Shown one piece after another: positions 22,944 through 34,020 of a stretch of 64,000 bases of DNA. Within the stretch, counting starts at the first letter, position 1; each line of letters opens with the position of its first letter. The stretch covers positions 10,518,835 through 10,582,834 of the forward strand of contig OY821744.1 of NCBI GenBank assembly GCA_963682055.1, written 5' to 3'. The position numbers and the translations under genes are program-made. The notes beneath the pieces are model-generated. The model saw only the letters and a list, made by a program, of their open reading frames with translations. It searched no databases and was not told the DNA's origin. Origin of the DNA: Primula veris. Its lineage: Eukaryota; Streptophyta; Magnoliopsida; Ericales; Primulaceae.

Positions 22944-24127
22944 TGTTGGTCCGTAGGTGTCTAAACCTTAGAGGGGGGGTGAATAAGGTTTTCGTACGTT
23001 TATTGCGGAATAAAATCTATGTGATATAAACTAAGCTAATATACGGTTTTTATGACTTAATCAATTTCTTTAACAACTAATTGCTAATAAAATCTATGCA
23101 AGTAATGAATATAAGCAATTAATAGTTTGCGAAAAGTAAAAGTGTAGGGAAAAGAAATAACGCAAGATTTATAGAGGTTCGGCAAAACGCGCCTACGTCC
23201 TCTCCTCGGTATATTCTCTACCGAGTGTTTTACTAAATAATCTTCGTTCCAAGGTTACACCTTAATGAGCTTAATCAACCGATTACGCTCCCCCTCACTA
23301 TATGAGTATCCCGAATAAATGACCTAGAGCTTTTAAGCTACTCTTGCTTAAAAGCCTCTACCCAATTCACTCGCTCACAAATGAGTTTATAAAATTACTC
23401 TTTTACAAATTTGATCACTCACTAACAAATAATATCTCGAAGTTTATAGAATTGCAAGAATAATACTCTCGAGAATATTTAATAATACAAGTGAGATTTT
23501 GTAGTATAAGCTTGAAGAATAGCTTTGTAAGAATTGCTTATAAGTTGTTGAATGCTTGGATGCTTTTCTTCAAAGGGATTGGGAGCTTTTTGTAGGGAGA
23601 AAAGCTTCAGCATTTAATTTCAGACCGTTGCTAGTTGTTGGCAGAATTGAATGCTGGTAAATGCAGTGGTTCGCCCAATTTTCAGGAAGAGCTTAAAAGC
23701 TGGAATTTGAAATTCTACAGAAACGATCGGTCGTTTCTGTAAAACGATCGGTCGTTTTTAATCTGAGTTCTCTGGAAGAATTTACACTGAAAACGATCGG
23801 TCGTTTCCTCTTGACGATCGGTCGTTTTAACGTTGTGCTCTCTGGAAGGAATTACACTGAAAATGATCGATCGTTTTTGCTTATAGATCAATCGTTTTTT
23901 ATTCTGGGCAAGTTTCGGTTTTCTCGACCAACTTCGAAAGCTTGTAACTTGTTCGATTTAATTCCGATTGACGTTCCGCTTGATCCGTTGACTTCGTATT
24001 TGCGTATTCTATCATTTTGACCCTTTGACACGCTAGATAAATGATTAGTACGCAAAACGAGCTTTTATCATGTTTTACAAATATTGTTATCATCAAAATA
24101 AACGATTTGAAGAATCAACGTTCAACA
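22944..24127 (-). repeat. LTR, left copy (3' LTR)
   Basis: 1184 bp; plus-strand ends are TGTTGGTCCG and CGTTCAACA. Contains six AAACGATCGGTCGTTT-type palindromes at 23721-23897. Confidence 0.95.
23721..23897. repeat. Palindrome cluster in the left LTR (70-bp units)
   Basis: AAACGATCGGTCGTTT-type near-palindromes at 23721, 23742, 23791, 23813, 23861 and 23885, arranged as three units of 70 bp with two palindromes each. The last unit is diverged (TGATCGATCG and GATCAATCG cores). The same cluster is in the right LTR at 32090-32266. Confidence 0.9.
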
Positions 24128-24143
24128 ATCTCTCCCTTTTTGA
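24128..24143 (-). other. Polypurine tract of the SIRE-type element
   Basis: Minus-strand AAAAAGGGAGAGAT directly abuts the 3' LTR; this is where plus-strand DNA synthesis would be primed. Confidence 0.75.
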
Positions 24144-24677
24144 TGATGACAAAATATTGACTTCAACATACTATAAGCTCTTTTTGTTTAAACAAGTATA
24201 ACCGAAATGTATAGATGACGCTTTACTTGGATAATAGAATTTTGAGAAAAAGCAAGTAAATGTCATAACATCCGATTAAAAAAAATAATCACAATGCTAA
24301 ACGATTAGGGATAACGAAGATCGATATGCAAGCGAAAATTTGGCCATAGTTTTGCCTAAAAATGGTCAATCGCCACAAAAGAAAAACAAAATATATAATC
24401 CAATCAATTAGCAAACTATGCGCACTAAATGCAATAATATCAAATAAGATCCAAACGCATAGTTAAAATCCCAATCACACAATGCCATATAAACAAGAGC
24501 AAATGTAAGAAGAAACGCATCATAATAATCAAGTAAAAACTGTTTCCTACTTATTACATCAAAAACAACTTGTTCAACTCAAAGGAAATAGAAATACAAT
24601 GCAAAGAGAAAAACAATAGAGAGGTATTTCTCCCCCTTTGACATCATCAAAAAAAAACATGAAAATAATATCTCCGC

Positions 24678-26000
24678 CTAGTCGCGGTGGGAAGTCGCAT
24701 CATCTTCGTCGTCGTCGTCGTCATTTGGAAAGAATTCATGAAATTGTGCCTTTTGCTCGGCGCTTTCACGATCAAGTCGGTCGAGCTCTTCTTGTCCCGG
24801 GTTCAAAAATCGAAACAATCGACGGGTCGTTTGTGCATTGTGGTATTGGTTGATGTAGAGAGAGTCATAGAACTTGTCGGAGCGCGGGATACGAGAAGAC
24901 GATCCCACTTGAGCTTTTCCTTGTCGTCGAGAGGGACGAGAGGATGTAGGAATATCGGTGGGGGGAATGGAATCGGAGGATATAGCGACGTCCTCATGAG
25001 AAGCACGCGATGTGGCCTTGGGGCCGACATACTCTTCCTCTTCGGGGGAAAGAGGGGTATAGCCGGGGCCGGACACCCGTTTACCGGACCACGTAATGGT
25101 CTTGTCGGTAGTATTGAATTTTATGGACATTTGGGAAAGATAGGAAGTATCCCAAATATGTTTGTCCTTATTTTTGAACAAAGTTCCACCGGGAACTAGA
25201 TGAAGGTCCTTAAGGATGGCCGAAATCAAGGCACCGTAAGGTAGCCCATTTTTGGATTTCGTTTTGAGCGAATCCATCTTAAGGAAGATGAGAGTGGCAA
25301 AGTCGAGTTTGACTCGGCGATGGATGCACCCGAGAAGAAAGATATACTCGTTGGTGACATCCGTGAAATTGGAAGTATGGGGTAGGACAATGTGAGATAG
25401 GATGTGATAGGCTAATTTGTTTCGGAATAAGAGGCCATGAGCTTTGTTGGATTGATTGTTATGGAGGGGATGAAAAATTTCGTTTTTAAGATCATTAAAA
25501 TTTTCGATCTCGAGTTGGTCGCAAAGATCGTCACTCGACTCATGGACACCATCGTTATCTAGGCGTAAAAGGGTTCGTAGACGGTCTATACCGTAAACGA
25601 AAGGTTGTCCGTTAAATGATGAACGCAAGCGAAGTGCGCCATCATCCCTATCAAGAGCGAGGTTGTAATAGAATTCATAAACATTTTCTTTGTAAAAGGG
25701 TTCTTTAAGAGAAAGGATAGTATCAAGTTTGTAAAAGCTTAAATCTATCATAAGAGCGGGAAAACGTTCACGAAAGAGATTCATATCGAGTGTGAAATTT
25801 GATAAAATACCTCTTTTATCCATTGAAGGTGGATATAGAGGTGGAAGAGAGCCGGAAGGGGCACCGGGGCCCGAGGGAGGAGCGGTGGAGGATGAGCCGG
25901 CTCGGCGAGCGCGAGGAATGCGGGGGCGAGTGGACGGAGGTACGTAGTCGTCCTCGGGTTCATCAACAAGGTTGCGTGAGGCACTCTTCGTACGAGCCAT
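24678..26000 (-). CDS. Third ORF of the SIRE-type element, 440 aa (plant transposon protein-like)
   Basis: Intact ORF between pol and the 3' LTR, the position of the so-called env-like gene in SIRE elements. Starts MARTKSASRNLVDEPEDDY and has a Pro/Ser/Arg-rich N-terminus to about residue 60, a folded-looking middle (about 65-330) with ENVYEFYYNLALD, GQPFVYGIDRLRTLLRL and SHIVLPHTSNFTDVTNEYIF, then a low-complexity region and a highly acidic C-terminus (NDDDDDEDD). The middle resembles, from memory, the putative plant transposon protein domain found in several plant elements. I see no signal peptide and no convincing transmembrane segment, so a classical envelope role is not supported. Its function is unknown; it may be nuclear or nucleic-acid-binding (inference). 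A palindrome cluster lies directly upstream. Confidence 0.82.
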   Translation of the reverse strand: MARTKSASRNLVDEPEDDYVPPSTRPRIPRARRAGSSSTAPPSGPGAPSGSLPPLYPPSMDKRGILSNFTLDMNLFRERFPALMIDLSFYKLDTILSLKEPFYKENVYEFYYNLALDRDDGALRLRSSFNGQPFVYGIDRLRTLLRLDNDGVHESSDDLCDQLEIENFNDLKNEIFHPLHNNQSNKAHGLLFRNKLAYHILSHIVLPHTSNFTDVTNEYIFLLGCIHRRVKLDFATLIFLKMDSLKTKSKNGLPYGALISAILKDLHLVPGGTLFKNKDKHIWDTSYLSQMSIKFNTTDKTITWSGKRVSGPGYTPLSPEEEEYVGPKATSRASHEDVAISSDSIPPTDIPTSSRPSRRQGKAQVGSSSRIPRSDKFYDSLYINQYHNAQTTRRLFRFLNPGQEELDRLDRESAEQKAQFHEFFPNDDDDDEDDATSHRD

Positions 26001-26135
26001 GTTTGATTGACTTGGATTAAAAAAATTGAAAAATTGGGTGATTTTGGAGGAGGAGGCGAAATTGAGAGAGAGAGTTTTTTGAAGTGTTTAATGAATTTAG
26101 GGTTTTGAAAGGTGTTTTAACACAGAAAATCACAA

Positions 26136-26286
26136 AAACGATCGGTCGTTTTTGTGTGACGATCGATCGAAAAAGGCCAAAAAAAAAAATCCAGAGAGTA
26201 GGACTAAAAAACGATCGGTCGTTTTATGTAACGATCGGTCGTCTGTAACAAAACGATCGGTCGTTTTATCTGACGATCGATCGACT
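26136..26286. repeat. Same palindromes between pol and ORF3
   Basis: Six copies of the CGATCGGTCG / CGATCGATCG core at about 26136, 26158, 26209, 26229, 26251 and 26271, with a 42-bp period in the last four. This lies directly upstream of the third ORF (start at 26000, minus strand). Confidence 0.9.
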
Positions 26287-26403
26287 GTAAATGAGGTACA
26301 GAACAGAAATTTTGGCACATTTCGACACAGATTTGGCAAGAAAAAAATATGCAAAAATACTGAAATATATGAAATTAATCAAATACATGTATATATGTAT
26401 ATT

Positions 26404-29400
26404 TCACACATCAAACATGCCTAACTCTCGTCGAATAAAACAAAATTGTTCCTCATTAAGGGGTTTTGTAAAGATATCGGCTAATTGCCTATCGGTACTT
26501 ATATATTCAAGTGTAATATCCCCTTTTTGGACATGATCCCTTAAAAAGTGATGACGTAAATTAATATGTTTAGTGCGAGAGTGTTGGATCGGATTTTTCG
26601 AAAGATTTATTGCACTAGTATTATCACACAAAATAGGTACACTTTCAAATGATAATTCAAAGTCGTTTAGTTGTTGACGCATCCAAAGGATTTGTGCGCA
26701 ACAACTACCCGCGGCGACGTATTCCGCCTCCGCCGTGGAAAGCGCAACCGAGTTTTGTTTCTTGCTATGCCAAGAAACTAAGGCGTTTCCTAAAAAATGG
26801 CAAGTGCCACTAGTACTCTTTCTATCTAATCGACAACCGGCAAAGTCGGCGTCGGAATATCCAAGCAATTCAAAAGAAGTATCATGAGGATAAAACAATC
26901 CTAAATTGCAAGTACCTACAAGATATCTAAAAATGCGCTTAACGGCTATAACATGCGATTCCTTAGGGGAAGATTGATACCTAGCACACAAGCAAACACT
27001 AAACATGATATCGGGTCTACTTGCGGTTAAATATAAGAGGGATCCAATCATACCTCTATAAAGCTTTTGATCCACGCTTTTACCCGATTCATCCTTGTCT
27101 AATTTTGTTGCCGGACTCATGGGAGTTCCTAACGGCTTTGCATCGCTCATGTTAAACCTCTTGAGCAAGTCCCTTGTGTATTTGGCTTGATTGACGAAAA
27201 TTCCGTCCTTTGTTTGTTTGATTTGCAACCCAAGGAAGTAGGTGAGTTCACCCATCATGCTCATCTCGAATTCACCTTGCATACACTTAGAAAACTCCTC
27301 GCACATGCGAGCATTAGTAGCACCGAAAATAATATCATCAACATATATTTGAATTAAAAGCATGTCTTTTCCATCCTTTTTAATAAAAAGAGTAGTATCT
27401 AAAGTACCACGAGAAAAACCCTTTTTGATCAAAAATTTACTAAGTCTTTCATACCACGCCCGGGGTGCTTGTTTTAAACCATAAAGTGCTTTACGAAGTT
27501 TGTAAACATGATCGGGAAATGCGTGATTTTCAAAGCCGGGTGGTTGTTTTACATAAACTTCCTCATTTATAAAGCCGTTCAAAAAAGCACTTTTAACATC
27601 CATTTGAAACAATTTAAAACGTTTAAACGAAGCATAAGCAAGCAACATTCTAATGGCTTCTAGTCTAGCTACGGGTGCGTAAGTTTCATCGAAATCGATG
27701 CCCTCTTCTTGGTTATACCCTTGAGCCACTAGTCTAGCCTTGTTTCTAATAACTACCCCGGATTCATCCATCTTATTACGAAATATCCATTTCGTACCTA
27801 TAATGGTTTTCTCACGCGGTCTAGGTACTAAGGTCCATACGTTACTACGCTCGAATTGATTTAATTCGTCATGCATAGCTAATACCCAACTCTCATCGAG
27901 TTCCGCTTCATGAATGTTCTTGGGCTCTAATTGAGACAAGAATGCAAAATGATTAACTATATTTCTTAATGATGAACGTGTATGCACTCTTTCTCCCGGG
28001 TTACCCAAAATTAAATCTTGCGGATGGTGATTGGCAAAACGCCATTCTTGAGGCAAATCCTCATGAATATGTACGCTAGATTCTAAGTCCTTTTGAAGTC
28101 TTTCTATAGTGACTTCTTCATCAACGGGTTCAACCTCTAGGCTAGGCGTTGACTCTAAACTAGATGTAACATGATTCGAAGAAGATGCTTTATGAAAAAT
28201 ATCATCATCAATATTATGAACAATTAAAGGCTTATCAATCGTCGGCAAATTTTCATCAAACGAGACATGTACCGACTCTTCCACCAATAAAGTTCTTTTA
28301 TTAAAAACACGATAAGCTTTACTCGATATAGCATATCCAACGAAAATTCCTTCGTCGGACTTAGCATCGAATTTCCCTAGATTATCCTTACCATTATTAT
28401 GAACATAGCATTTACAACCAAATGCTCGTAAATGAGAAATATTGGGCTTTCGCTCATTCCATAATTCGTAAGGTGTCTTTTTTAATATGGGCCTAATTAA
28501 GGCTCTATTTAAAATATAACAAGCGGAATTTACGGCTTCGGCCCAAAAATACTTTGGCAAATTATTTTCGCAAAGCATGGTCCGTGCCATTTCCTCTAGG
28601 GTTCTATTCTTTCTCTCTACTACCCCATTTTGTTGGGGCGTACGAGGAGCCGAAAAATTATGATCAATACCATTTTCATCACAATAAGTTTGAAATGGAG
28701 TATTCTCAAATTCCTTACCATGGTCGGTTCGGATACTTTTGATCATATAACCCTTTCGTGTTTGGAGCTTTTTGCAAATAATAGAGAATTCTCTAAATGC
28801 TTCATGCTTATGAGTTAAAAACAACACCCAAGTAAAGCGACTAAAATCGTCAACCATGACGAAGGCATATGCACGCCCGCCAAGACTAAGTGTCCGGGAG
28901 GGGCCAACTAAGTCCATATGAATGAGCTCCAAACAACGAGTAGTAGAAATAATATTCTTAGATTTAAAAGAAATCTTTGTTTGTTTGCCTAATTGGCAAG
29001 CGTGACAAAGTTTGTCCTTTATATAAGGAGCTTTTGGTAAACCTATTACCAAATCTTTACTAGAAAGCTTAGCAAGTAAATCAAGGCTTGCATGACCAAG
29101 TCGTCTATGCCACAACCAACCATTGTCGTTGATAGTAACAAGACACTTAACTTCATCATCCACCGAACTATTCAAATCAATCATATAGACATTATTTTGT
29201 CTTTGACCCATGAGAATAGTTTTATTATCCGAAATACAATGAATAATGCAATGCGATTTTTCAAAAATGACTTTGTGACCCAAATCACAAAGTTGACTTA
29301 TACTAAGCAAGTTATGTTTAAGACCATCAACAAGCAATACATTATCAATAACGACATTAGATGGTTTAGAGATACTACCAATACCGATGATTTTTCCCTT

Positions 29401-29532
29401 GCTATTATCCCCGAAGGTCACAAAGCCTCCGTCTTTAGGTGCAAGAGTGGTGAATTTTGTTTTGTCTCCCGTCATATGTCTTGAGCATCCACTATCTAGG
29501 AACCACTTGTCCTCGTTGATTTTTGATCTCAA
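26404..29532 (-). CDS. pol: SIRE-type copia pol polyprotein (PR-IN-RT-RH), 1042 codons
   Basis: Aspartic protease motif [10 protein letters not shown] lies at the start, followed by the GAG-pre-integrase [15 protein letters not shown], integrase core ([48 protein letters not shown]), copia RT ([38 protein letters not shown], active site YVDDI) and RNase H ([33 protein letters not shown]). Catalytic Asp/Glu residues are visible and there is no internal stop, so the enzyme set appears functional. No ATG opens this frame: TAG precedes it at about 29544, and the listed start is a TTG. Pol probably depends on ribosomal frameshifting, stop suppression or splicing (a good acceptor, TTTTGTCTTGTAG, sits at the junction), or a small lesion separates gag from pol. 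Confidence 0.93.
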   Translation of the reverse strand: MRSKINEDKWFLDSGCSRHMTGDKTKFTTLAPKDGGFVTFGDNSKGKIIGIGSISKPSNVVIDNVLLVDGLKHNLLSISQLCDLGHKVIFEKSHCIIHCISDNKTILMGQRQNNVYMIDLNSSVDDEVKCLVTINDNGWLWHRRLGHASLDLLAKLSSKDLVIGLPKAPYIKDKLCHACQLGKQTKISFKSKNIISTTRCLELIHMDLVGPSRTLSLGGRAYAFVMVDDFSRFTWVLFLTHKHEAFREFSIICKKLQTRKGYMIKSIRTDHGKEFENTPFQTYCDENGIDHNFSAPRTPQQNGVVERKNRTLEEMARTMLCENNLPKYFWAEAVNSACYILNRALIRPILKKTPYELWNERKPNISHLRAFGCKCYVHNNGKDNLGKFDAKSDEGIFVGYAISSKAYRVFNKRTLLVEESVHVSFDENLPTIDKPLIVHNIDDDIFHKASSSNHVTSSLESTPSLEVEPVDEEVTIERLQKDLESSVHIHEDLPQEWRFANHHPQDLILGNPGERVHTRSSLRNIVNHFAFLSQLEPKNIHEAELDESWVLAMHDELNQFERSNVWTLVPRPREKTIIGTKWIFRNKMDESGVVIRNKARLVAQGYNQEEGIDFDETYAPVARLEAIRMLLAYASFKRFKLFQMDVKSAFLNGFINEEVYVKQPPGFENHAFPDHVYKLRKALYGLKQAPRAWYERLSKFLIKKGFSRGTLDTTLFIKKDGKDMLLIQIYVDDIIFGATNARMCEEFSKCMQGEFEMSMMGELTYFLGLQIKQTKDGIFVNQAKYTRDLLKRFNMSDAKPLGTPMSPATKLDKDESGKSVDQKLYRGMIGSLLYLTASRPDIMFSVCLCARYQSSPKESHVIAVKRIFRYLVGTCNLGLFYPHDTSFELLGYSDADFAGCRLDRKSTSGTCHFLGNALVSWHSKKQNSVALSTAEAEYVAAGSCCAQILWMRQQLNDFELSFESVPILCDNTSAINLSKNPIQHSRTKHINLRHHFLRDHVQKGDITLEYISTDRQLADIFTKPLNEEQFCFIRRELGMFDV

Positions 29533-29554
29533 GCATACCTACAAGACAAAACGA

Positions 29555-31246
29555 TCATTGGTACCCTAATCCATTTTTGGGTCCTTGAGGGTTAGAGTCT
29601 CGACCCTTTGGAATCCAAATCAAATCATTTCTACTTACCTTATACCTATTAGGGCAATATATATAATCCTCATAGTGGTCACTACGGTTGCAAGTAATAC
29701 ATTTTACATGCGAGATAGGTTTAACAAAACGATTATAAACTAAGTTCTTTTTATACGAGTTGTTCTTACGGGAGTAACTTGGGGTTCTATTTTCATTTTT
29801 CTCCACTTGTTTGGTGAATAGATTTTTATGCTTAGCCGCTAAGAGAGGGTTGTATCCTACACCGGTTTTATCATATGCGCCTTGTTGAGAAGCCAATATA
29901 GTACTTAGCATTTTACTTCCTTTAGTGAACTTAGAGAGAGTGAGTTCGGCTCTATCCACCTTTTCTTTACAAGAACTTAGGTCATTAGCTAACTTGTCAT
30001 TTTCTATTGTAAGTTCGGCATTTTTAGACGTAAGTGAGTCATTTGTTATAGCTAAGTTCTCGAGTTCGTCTTGTAGAGTAATTAGCATTTTTCTAAAAGA
30101 TTTGTTTTTACCTCTAGCTTTTTCTAAGGATGCTAACACATCATTTATATCAAAATCATCATCACTAGAAATAGAGGAGTTAGAGGAGTGAAAGCTTACA
30201 TCCTCGGTATCGTCGTCTCTAGCCATGAGACAAAGATTTGCGACTTCTTCATTGTCGCTATCGGAGCTATCATCATCGCTTCCCCATGCGGCCAAAAATG
30301 CCTTCTTGTATTCCTTTCTCTTTCCGAACTTGTCCTTTTTCTTCAAAGGACATTCGTTTTGCATATGGCCGGGTTTGTGACACTTGTAGCAAATGATTTC
30401 GTCCTTTTTGTTCGATTTGTCGGAAGGCTCTCCCTTATACTCCTTTTTACGAAATCGTTGTCCACCCTTCTTCTTCCAACTTAGGAATTTGTTGTAGCGT
30501 TTGGCGAAGAGTGCCATGTCATCATCCTCACTAGAGGAATCATTGTCGCTATCGTCTTTTGTTGTGCTTTTGAAGGCGATGCCTTTCTTCTTTTTCGAGT
30601 CATCCTCATGTTTTCGAGTCGTCATATCTAGCTCATGGGTGCTCAAAGATCCTATGAGGTTGTCGAGAGAGAGAGTGTTCATGTCCTTGGCCTCTTGTAT
30701 GGCCGTCACTTTCGATTCCCACTTCCTTGGAAGACTTCGAAGGATTTTCGTCACCATCTCCTTGCTAGAGTATACCTTTTCAAGTCTTTTAAGATCATTA
30801 GTAATCTTAGTAAAACGAGTGTACATAGAAGCAATAGACTCGTCATCATCGACTTTAAATAATTCATAATCATGAATAAGCATGCTAATTTTAGAGTCCT
30901 TAACTTGACTAGTCCCTTCGTGCATAATAGCTAGCTTATCCCACATTTGCTTAGCGGTGTCACAACCGGAAATCTTATCATATTCACTAGGCGAGAGCGC
31001 ACAAGTGATGGAAGTCATAGCCCTACAATTTAGGGAAAATGCGAGGCGTTCATCGGTGTCTAGTTCCTCTACAAGTTTATCTTCGCCATTTCTCCTAGGC
31101 GTTTTATAGCCTTTACTAATACTTATCCATTGGTCTATTTCAAAACCACAAAGGAAATTTTTCATAAGGTCTCTCCAATAGGGATAGTTAGTACCGTCAA
31201 AGAATGGTGGCCTAGTTATGGATTTAGAGTCGGCGAATGAAGACAT
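29555..31246 (-). CDS. gag: SIRE-type copia gag protein, 563 aa
   Basis: Nucleocapsid-type Gag that packages element RNA in virus-like particles. The first 210 residues, with FFDGTNYPYWRDLMKNFL, MWDKLAIMHEGTSQVKDSKI and VTKILRSLPRKWESKVTAI, match the copia UBN2/retrotrans_gag fold. A CCHC zinc knuckle CYKCHKPGHMQNEC spans residues 286-299, and a second, looser cysteine cluster (CITCNRSDHYEDYIYC) lies in the last 50 residues. The middle is rich in Asp/Ser and is followed by a coiled-coil-like stretch around 380-440. The ORF is intact and ends in TGA at 29557-29555; pol follows in the next (+1) frame. The start at 31246 is the first ATG after the primer-binding site. Confidence 0.93.
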   Translation of the reverse strand: MSSFADSKSITRPPFFDGTNYPYWRDLMKNFLCGFEIDQWISISKGYKTPRRNGEDKLVEELDTDERLAFSLNCRAMTSITCALSPSEYDKISGCDTAKQMWDKLAIMHEGTSQVKDSKISMLIHDYELFKVDDDESIASMYTRFTKITNDLKRLEKVYSSKEMVTKILRSLPRKWESKVTAIQEAKDMNTLSLDNLIGSLSTHELDMTTRKHEDDSKKKKGIAFKSTTKDDSDNDSSSEDDDMALFAKRYNKFLSWKKKGGQRFRKKEYKGEPSDKSNKKDEIICYKCHKPGHMQNECPLKKKDKFGKRKEYKKAFLAAWGSDDDSSDSDNEEVANLCLMARDDDTEDVSFHSSNSSISSDDDFDINDVLASLEKARGKNKSFRKMLITLQDELENLAITNDSLTSKNAELTIENDKLANDLSSCKEKVDRAELTLSKFTKGSKMLSTILASQQGAYDKTGVGYNPLLAAKHKNLFTKQVEKNENRTPSYSRKNNSYKKNLVYNRFVKPISHVKCITCNRSDHYEDYIYCPNRYKVSRNDLIWIPKGRDSNPQGPKNGLGYQ

Positions 31247-31299
31247 AGCGGATCTTTAGACTATAAAATCGTTAGATTTTTGTAAATAAAATAGCTAAG

Positions 31300-31311
31300 C
31301 TCTGATACCAA
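31300..31311 (-). other. Primer-binding site for initiator tRNA-Met
   Basis: Minus-strand TGGTATCAGAGC, starting one base (31312) inside the LTR. It is complementary to the 3' end of plant initiator tRNA-Met. Confidence 0.9.
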
Positions 31312-31312
31312 T

Positions 31313-32496
31313 TGTTGGTCCGTAGGTGTCTAAACCTTAGAGGGGGGGTGAATAAGGTTTTCGTACGTTTATTGCGGAATAAAATCTATGTGATATAAAC
31401 TAAGCTAATATACGGTTTTTATGACTTAATCAATTTCTTTAACAACTAATTGCTAATAAAATCTATGCAAGTAATGAATATAAGCAATTAATAGTTTGCG
31501 AAAAGTAAAAGTGTAGGGAAAAGAAATAACGCAAGATTTATAGAGGTTCGGCAAAACGCGCCTACGTCCTCTCCTCGGTATATTCTCTACCGAGTGTTTT
31601 ACTAAATAATCTTCGTTCCAAGGTTACACCTTAATGAGCTTAATCAACCGATTACGCTCCCCCTCACTATATGAGTATCCCGAATAAATGACCTAGAGCT
31701 TTTAAGCTACTCTTGCTTAAAAGCCTCTACCCAATTCACTCGCTCACAAATGAGTTTATAAAATTACTCTTTTACAAATTTGATCACTCACTAACAAATA
31801 ATATCTCGAAGTTTATAGAATTGCAAGAATAATACTCTCGAGAATATTTAATAATACAAGTGAGATTTTGTAGTATAAGCTTGAAGAATAGCTTTGTAAG
31901 AATTGCTTATAAGTTGTTGAATGCTTGGATGCTTTTCTTCAAAGGGATTGGGAGCTTTTTGTAGGGAGAAAAGCTTCAGCATTTAATTTCAGACCGTTGC
32001 TAGTTGTTGGCAGAATTGAATGCTGGTAAATGCAGTGGTTCGCCCAATTTTCAGGAAGAGCTTAAAAGCTGGAATTTGAAATTCTACAGAAACGATCGGT
32101 CGTTTCTGTAAAACGATCGGTCGTTTTTAATCTGAGTTCTCTGGAAGAATTTACACTGAAAACGATCGGTCGTTTCCTCTTGACGATCGGTCGTTTTAAC
32201 GTTGTGCTCTCTGGAAGGAATTACACTGAAAATGATCGATCGTTTTTGCTTATAGATCAATCGTTTTTTATTCTGGGCAAGTTTCGGTTTTCTCGACCAA
32301 CTTCGAAAGCTTGTAACTTGTTCGATTTAATTCCGATTGACGTTCCGCTTGATCCGTTGACTTCGTATTTGCGTATTCTATCATTTTGACCCTTTGACAC
32401 GCTAGATAAATGATTAGTACGCAAAACGAGCTTTTATCATGTTTTACAAATATTGTTATCATCAAAATAAACGATTTGAAGAATCAACGTTCAACA
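31313..32496 (-). repeat. LTR, right copy (5' LTR)
   Basis: 1184 bp, no difference from the left LTR noticed by eye. As the upstream LTR it would drive transcription leftward into gag. Confidence 0.95.
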
Positions 32497-32501
32497 AATA
32501 G

Positions 32502-32725
32502 TAAGACCAAACCCACTCATCTGAATAACGGATCGGAAAACCAAAGCATTATTTTACTACGGATAAGCTACTGCGAGAAATTTAATTTCTCCATTAAAAT
32601 TTCTCTTAGCTCGATCCAAACCGGTGGATTCTCTCCTAGCTCAGTGACTTCTACTGTTATATACACACATATATTTAGTATAGTAATAAGTATTTTACTA
32701 ACATCAGCAAGGACAGAATGTTACA
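32502..32725. repeat. Right part of the interrupted solo LTR
   Basis: Continuation of 21813-22943 beyond the inserted element; ends GAATGTTACA, the inverse of the left end TGTAACATCC with one mismatch in the last bases. Confidence 0.58.
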
Positions 32726-34020
32726 CTATCTTCCTATATATGTGTGTACTGGGACGATAATCTAGACCGGTGGTGTATATACATGTGTTGCTCGTATAAA
32801 AGGGATAAATTGTAGAAAAGTTATTGAATGGCTGGAAATTAAATTATCTCCTTATTCACTGACGTTTTATTCCTTTTGTTATTGCTTTTACCTCTTTACA
32901 ACCATACGTTACTTAAATGCATTATAATAATTAACAAGGCTCATTATCCCCAATTACTAACAAATTTCATAACCGACTCTCCACCATCTTGCTAATCATA
33001 ATACTAGTTCCAAAAGGATGTTATTAATCATTACAATAAATTCACGTAAAAACTTACCATTCTAAGCTGTAAAATTTTCAAAACTGACACATTCAATACT
33101 TCTAGCCTATATTCATTTGAAATTTGCTCTTTTTGGACGTAGATATCACTAACTAATTATACCTTTAACCCCGTCTCTTAGTGTTTAGGTGGCTTTCCAA
33201 ATTCTAAAGTGACAATATTCATGAGATATAAACGTATAGGCATATACAAATAATGTAGGTGGATATTTAGATGGCATTTGTAACTGATGTGTATAACTAA
33301 TGTGACCCAGAATACTTCCTAATAACTAACCTAATATTTTAGGCCACTACTTATTTCTAATTACTAAACAATACGTCAATTTGTAAACAATGACCTAAAG
33401 AAATATTGAATTATTTCTAAATAAAATAAAATTAATATAGGGGATTTTACAGTTAGGATCTTTACTTTCAAATTGAGTGGGAGTATAAGAGAATAATTTA
33501 TGTTACTATAATTAGTAAGACTGGTTTAGGTCCATTTCGGTTCGTTTTTTTGGCAAAACTGAAACCGAAACCGAGCAGATTTTTCGGTTTGATTTATTTC
33601 GGTTTTCGGTTTTTTTTATTTTTTGGACCGAACCGGTTTGTTTCGGTCTTTCGTTTTTCTTTGGGTTTTTTCGGTTTTTCGGTTTTTTTGGTCCGGTCTT
33701 ATTGTAAACCGAAACCGATCCGAAAAAGTTTCGATTTTTTTTGTTTCGGTCTTTTTCGGTTCGGTTCGTTTTTTCGGATTTTCATCCGGCTCTAATAAGT
33801 TTTGGTAGTGAGCTGATTATATGTAATTGACCATAGTTAAATTATATATTATAAATGTCACATAAATTAGAGATTCAATATTATTCTTTATTTATTTTTC
33901 CTATCTCTTGTAATTTAACACTCATGTTCATCTCCTATTCATGTTCATCTCCCGAATTAGTTATATGAAAAAATTAGTAAGACTTTGGCACGCACCCACA
34001 GAAATAGCTAGTGAATTCGC
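32726..34020. other. Intergenic, AT-rich, no gene seen
   Basis: Includes the TTCGGTTTT-rich tract at 33532-33795; nothing else recognised. Confidence 0.5.
33532..33795. repeat. Low-complexity TTCGGTTTT / ACCGAACC tract
   Basis: Dense repeats of TTCGGTTT with a few inverse AACCGAAAC words. Such tracts are common in decayed hAT-type MITEs. The open frames across it are composition artefacts. Confidence 0.6.

Larger units (their letters stand above)
22944..32496 (-). mobile_element. Complete Ty1/copia retrotransposon, SIRE-type, 9.55 kb
   Basis: Two 1184-bp LTRs of the same length and apparently identical sequence, flanked by the 5-bp duplication AATAG (22939-22943 and 32497-32501). On the minus strand: PBS TGGTATCAGAGC next to the upstream LTR, gag (31246-29555), pol with protease, integrase, RT and RNase H in copia order (29532-26404), a third ORF (26000-24678) and a purine tract AAAAAGGGAGAGAT abutting the downstream LTR. 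Integrase before RT defines Ty1/copia; the size, long LTRs and extra 3' ORF fit the SIRE/Maximus lineage. Identical LTRs imply very recent insertion. Confidence 0.95.

Noticed and set aside
24687..25199. 170-codon plus-strand frame
   Set aside because: Lies antisense within the 440-codon third ORF of the SIRE-type element, which has far better protein-like composition.
29092..30869. Several 60-130-codon plus-strand frames
   Set aside because: All are antisense to the gag and pol ORFs of the SIRE-type element.
33550..33808. Phe/Gly/Arg-rich 81- and 61-codon frames
   Set aside because: Arise from the TTCGGTTTT low-complexity tract; no independent coding signal.
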